DNA from: Cryptomeria japonica
Lineage: Eukaryota; Streptophyta; Pinopsida; Cupressales; Cupressaceae
NCBI RefSeq assembly: GCF_030272615.1
Contig: NC_081407.1
Location: 141,984,897-142,048,896 of the forward strand
Direction: 5' to 3'
DNA length: 64,000 nt
Below the pieces are notes generated by a model, which did no database searches, had not been told where the DNA came from, and saw only the letters and a program-made list of their open reading frames with translations. Shown in pieces: positions 60,361 through 64,000 of this stretch; within the stretch, counting starts at the first letter, position 1; the number at the start of each line of letters is the position of its first letter. Both the position numbers and the translations under genes were made by a program.

Positions 60361-60984
60361 AAGGGGAAGATTTGAGAGAAGGGGAAAAAATGATGTTGGT
60401 AATCATCCAAGTTAGGAATTCCAAGAGATAATGTAAAACAAGAACTATAAAGAAGAGAGATATCTGAGGAAAAACTAGTTTAGAGGAAAACTTTGATAAA
60501 CCCAAGTTGGTGATGAAATTAGAAGTAAGAAATTAGATCAATAGTTACTAGATAAAAACCACACATGCCTTGAGGAACCTTGAGTATGCCTTGATATTGT
60601 GTGGGACTCTAGCACTCTCATCCACATCATATGGTTTTCTCATATCCTACTATATATATGAGCCCATGCAAGTCATTACTCAATCACATGTTGATTGCAT
60701 ATGATCCAACACGACCTCATCAATCATTATCAAATCTATTAGATATGGTATCTTCATTAGACCTATTCTTCAGCTAAATAATGAAATGTCAACTATCAAA
60801 ACCTCAACTAATTAATAGTTGGAAGATTAATGATTTAATAGATGAACCATTTTATTTTCTCCATTATTTTTAACTACAACAATATAAAAGAACTTGATCT
60901 CAGAACTTGATCTCACATATCTTAACTTGAATATATGTGCCTCCACGTATATTAGTCAGTTGAAAGTAGAACACTTTATAGCAT
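60361..60984. other. No supported feature
   Basis: No coding or RNA motif was recognised. Near 60,905-60,925 the phrase GAACTTGATCTCA is directly repeated. Unit 3 similarity to NRT2 intron 2 starts at roughly 60,985. Confidence 0.5.
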
Positions 60985-61440
60985 TTCTATCTTGCTAATA
61001 ACTAATGCAAATATTGTGTATGTTATATACATAATTGCAGGTCAATGGGGATAGGGGGCAAAGTGGGATCAATGACAACACAGCTCAATTCTGGCTCGTA
61101 CCTCAACTGTAATATCATCCCAATATGTACATATCTAAAAACACCACAATATTGACATATCTAGAAACACCATTTTTTCTTTGGAATGACTAAGGTGGCA
61201 GACAATATGTTAAGGGATCGTTCTGCATAAGAGAGCATGATTTGATGATAGGAGGAGTTGGCCCTACTGGTTTGTCGGTTGCAGATTATGAGGTCAAATA
61301 TAGTAGCCAAATTAATAGCGTCATAAGAATTTTGGAGTGTGTAAGATCTTTTCTATCATTGTAATTTTGTGAACAACAGATTTGACCCCCACAAACTTTC
61401 TATTTTCCTTAAAATTCATGATATAGTTAGTCGAAAGTCT
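60985..61440 (+). pseudogene. NRT2 pseudogene: end of intron 2, deleted exon 3, 3' UTR
   Basis: CATAATTGCAG (ends 61,040) equals the intron 2 acceptor of the intact gene. Exon-like sequence from 61,041 (GTCAATGGGGATAGG) follows exon 3, but internal parts are missing: it jumps from the AACACAGCT region straight to TTCTGGCTCGTACCTCAACT, which corresponds to the end of exon 3. The 3' UTR then aligns well (AAGGGATCGTTCTGCATAA at 61,212 versus 55,296). No upstream exons are present in this unit. Confidence 0.85.
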
Positions 61441-64000
61441 TTGAAACGTTTTGAAATCCAGATTTATTCTTACTCTCCACTAATTTAAACTATTAAACTG
61501 TGTTAGCAAGACCAAAAAAAAGTTTGTAATTAGGAAAGAGTTCTTGGATGGCTTGTGTGAATTTAATGGATTGGGTTTGTTAGGGGTATTTGGTTTCTTT
61601 TTATTATTTCATTCGTTTTTCAAAATCATTATAGAGTTTATTATTAATTTTGGTTCTATTAGAATGATTTTTATTTTATTTTCTGTAATTTTGATTGCAA
61701 GTGATAGTGGAGATGGAATTAAAGAGAGTGCATAAATTTGTATATATGATTTACAATAATGTAATGATATTGAATTTTTTATAGATATTCATCTCTTAAT
61801 AGGTTTTATAGATTCTATTTGGCAGTAGTCTGAGAGTTTCAACTTAATTGTGTATTATGTTTTGTTTTATCTTATTAGACTGGTTTTTGACCAACTCAGT
61901 TTTGAATACTCCCATAACGTCAAGATCATTAGGGTTCGTAACATTACTAAGATTTCTTTTTTCTTTTTGAAGGCCCCCGGCAAACTCATATGCCTTTGAG
62001 CCACTTTGTTTATTAGTTCATCTGAAACAACCTATCGTTGTTTCTATTAAACTTGTGATTTAAAGTCTCTAAGAAACCCTCAATTATGCATAGGCTGACT
62101 AATCTCTTGTTATCATGCACATAATCTACATACATATCCTTCTCAAGATAACAAGACCTCCAACTATCTTAACGAGACCTCCAACAAAGTTTTGGGTTGT
62201 TTGTGTGAATTTAATGGTTTGGGTTTGGTATGAATATTTGATTTATTTTATTCTATTAATTGGTTTTATTTATCTTTGCATATGATTTTAAGTTTCATTG
62301 TGTATTATGTTTCGTTGTATATCTTTATAGCAGTCATTGACAAACTAGGTTATAATACTTTGGAGCCTCATGACATAAAGATTATGGTGGTTTGTAACCT
62401 TGCTAAAATTTGTATTTTTCTTGTGAAGACCTCCAACAAGTTCATATGCATTTGTATCACTCCTTTTGTTAGTTCATGTGAAATAACTTCTTGGTGTTGT
62501 CTCTTTGGACTTGACATCTTAATGTCTCTAAGCAAGCCTTGATTATGTGTTGGTTGACCATTCTTTTTATTTTGTTGCACATAATCTACAAACCTATCAT
62601 TCTCAAGATCCTTTTGTTCTTTAGACAACCTGGGATTGAGATCAAATGGGTATCTTGAGTGGAGGTATAATCTTAGCCTCCTTCATTTATCTTCATATCA
62701 ATAAATGTAATTGCAAGCTCAAATCTATTTAGGAATGCTTTTACTTAGAATGAGAGTTATTAACATTCCTTAGAGGTTCAAGAATTGTCATTGATTTCAA
62801 AGTGGGAAGACTTCAAGTCTCTTTTACATAAGCAATTTAATTGTATATACCATGAAGAGGATTGAATGATGCAAGGCATTAGTTTGAGACAAGGAAGGGA
62901 CAAATCCTAAAAGCTTACATGAATAATTTTAGAAAGAGGGTAGTCCAAATGAGTTAAAGGATGTAATGGATTGAGAATTTCTCATGAAGTATGCTAAAGG
63001 GATATTTTGGACATGTGAAGAGAAAAGTTCTAATGGCCAGGCGTTAATTTATGGCTCCAAGGCATGTGACCACATGTGCTCGATACCTTGAGCTAGACGA
63101 GAAGGGGAACTCTTTAACAACAACACACAAAGTGATGAGAATTTTTTGGTGGTAACAAAAATATGGAAACTAGCAAAGACAAGGAAAAGAAATGCTACAT
63201 TAGCCATTGAAGCTAAAAAGAAAAGGGAAGTACCGTTTCTTGCATTGGTGCAAAGATGGGATCTTGAAAGTGAGGTGATAAAAATTATACTTGGAATTGA
63301 AAACTTCTAATGAGAAGAATGACAAACAAGCAAATATGACAAGTAAGCAATTATAAATTGAGTGTACTTTAGACATGCATGATTTATTATCATGTACTAC
63401 ACTCAATAAGGAAGTCCAAATATTGTTGGTGATCACTTTCAAAAAATCGAAGAGCTTACATAAATTTTTCAAATCAAAGTGCAAGTGAAAGGCAGGAAAA
63501 TTAATGCTATGTTTGAATTATGTTCTCAAATGAATTCAGTTTCTAGTAGGATGGTTAGTGAGTTGGTATTGGATGTTGTTAATCATTCACAGTCATAAAC
63601 CTTGCGATAGCTATATCAAGGATCAAATTTTGGTTTGTTGTTCACCCAAATTCCATAAATGATGTATTTTTTTACATTATCTCAGTAGATGTGAGTGATC
63701 TAATCTATGGTAGACCCTACTTAGTGATTTTATTTGTTATAGGAGAAAGAATCATTATCAATTAGCATTGAATGGGAAATATTTTTTCAAAATCATATGA
63801 AGGAAGGTTTAATATCCTCATTTCTATCAACTCAAATGGCAAATAATTAATCAATGAAAATGGGAGGATTATTCCCTCTTTGTTGGAGGAACAACACATG
63901 CACAAAAAGGTTTCTACTAAAGATAAGAGTAAGCTTCACATGCATAAGGGTAAGCAAGCCAAGGGGTAGAAAATGTAATAATATTTAGGATTTTCATGTG
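61441..64000 (+). repeat. Segmental duplication unit 3: NRT2 downstream flank
   Basis: This matches 55,500-57,990. Within it, a segment of about 600 bp is tandemly duplicated (61,540-62,130 and 62,190-62,640; shared TGTGTGAATTTAATGG, GTGTATTATGTTT and CACATAATCTACA). From about 62,750 it carries the second copy of the gag-protease fragment (protease-like block at about 63,500-63,790). It runs off the window's right edge. Confidence 0.78.

Overview
This window looks like nuclear DNA from a large, AT-rich, repeat-dense seed-plant genome, most probably a gymnosperm. That call rests on one recognisable plant gene (NRT2 nitrate transporter), on plant-type Ty3/gypsy, Ty1/copia, LINE and hAT fragments, and on deep nesting of old retroelements; the species cannot be named from the sequence. 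There is no sign of bacterial operons, CRISPR, rRNA or tRNA genes. Almost all coding sequence outside NRT2 is broken by stops and frameshifts.

Left half (1-37,350): a stack of nested insertions. Layer 0 is a decayed plus-strand gypsy element, with gag-protease at about 1,300-2,138 and RT/RNase H/integrase resuming at 35,137-37,350. Between these lies layer 1, a minus-strand, apparently pol-less LTR element with about 1.1-kb LTRs at 2,139-3,246 and 33,985-35,136. Inside layer 1 sits a minus-strand chromodomain-bearing gypsy element (4,672-18,782; LTRs about 0.79 kb; target duplication ATTCC). Inside that, between its RNase H and integrase regions, sits a plus-strand LTR element (6,963-14,911; LTRs about 1.13 kb) with no protease, integrase or RT; it carries a coiled-coil protein with five zinc knuckles and a long ORF of unknown function. 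Also within layer 1, about 20,028-32,979 holds a degenerate hAT-type transposase, a second unknown multi-part ORF (25,788-29,161), and blocks rich in GCGAG/CTCGC and TTCGCY motifs. These may form one large DNA transposon or a hAT with a further nested element.

Middle (37,500-42,480): a highly decayed plus-strand Ty1/copia element whose gag, protease, integrase, RT and RNase H can still be followed.

Right part (42,480-64,000): a segmentally duplicated NRT2 locus. Unit 1 (42,481-44,940) keeps only upstream sequence. Unit 2 (47,065-57,990) holds the complete three-exon gene at 52,395-55,212, encoding 514 residues by my splice model. Unit 3 (about 60,985-64,000) keeps a deleted last exon plus 3' flank. 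The units are interrupted by a 2.8-kb LTR element with 0.3-kb LTRs (48,307-51,140), LINE ORF1 fragments (46,225-46,770 and 58,780-60,360), and a solo LTR (59,258-60,123; target duplication AAAGG) of the same family as the 4,672-18,782 gypsy.

Functionally, the only gene likely to act for the host is NRT2, a plasma-membrane nitrate/proton symporter. Everything else is transposon biology in various states of decay. The most unusual items are the pol-less elements with long unknown ORFs and the two-ORF region around the hAT transposase.
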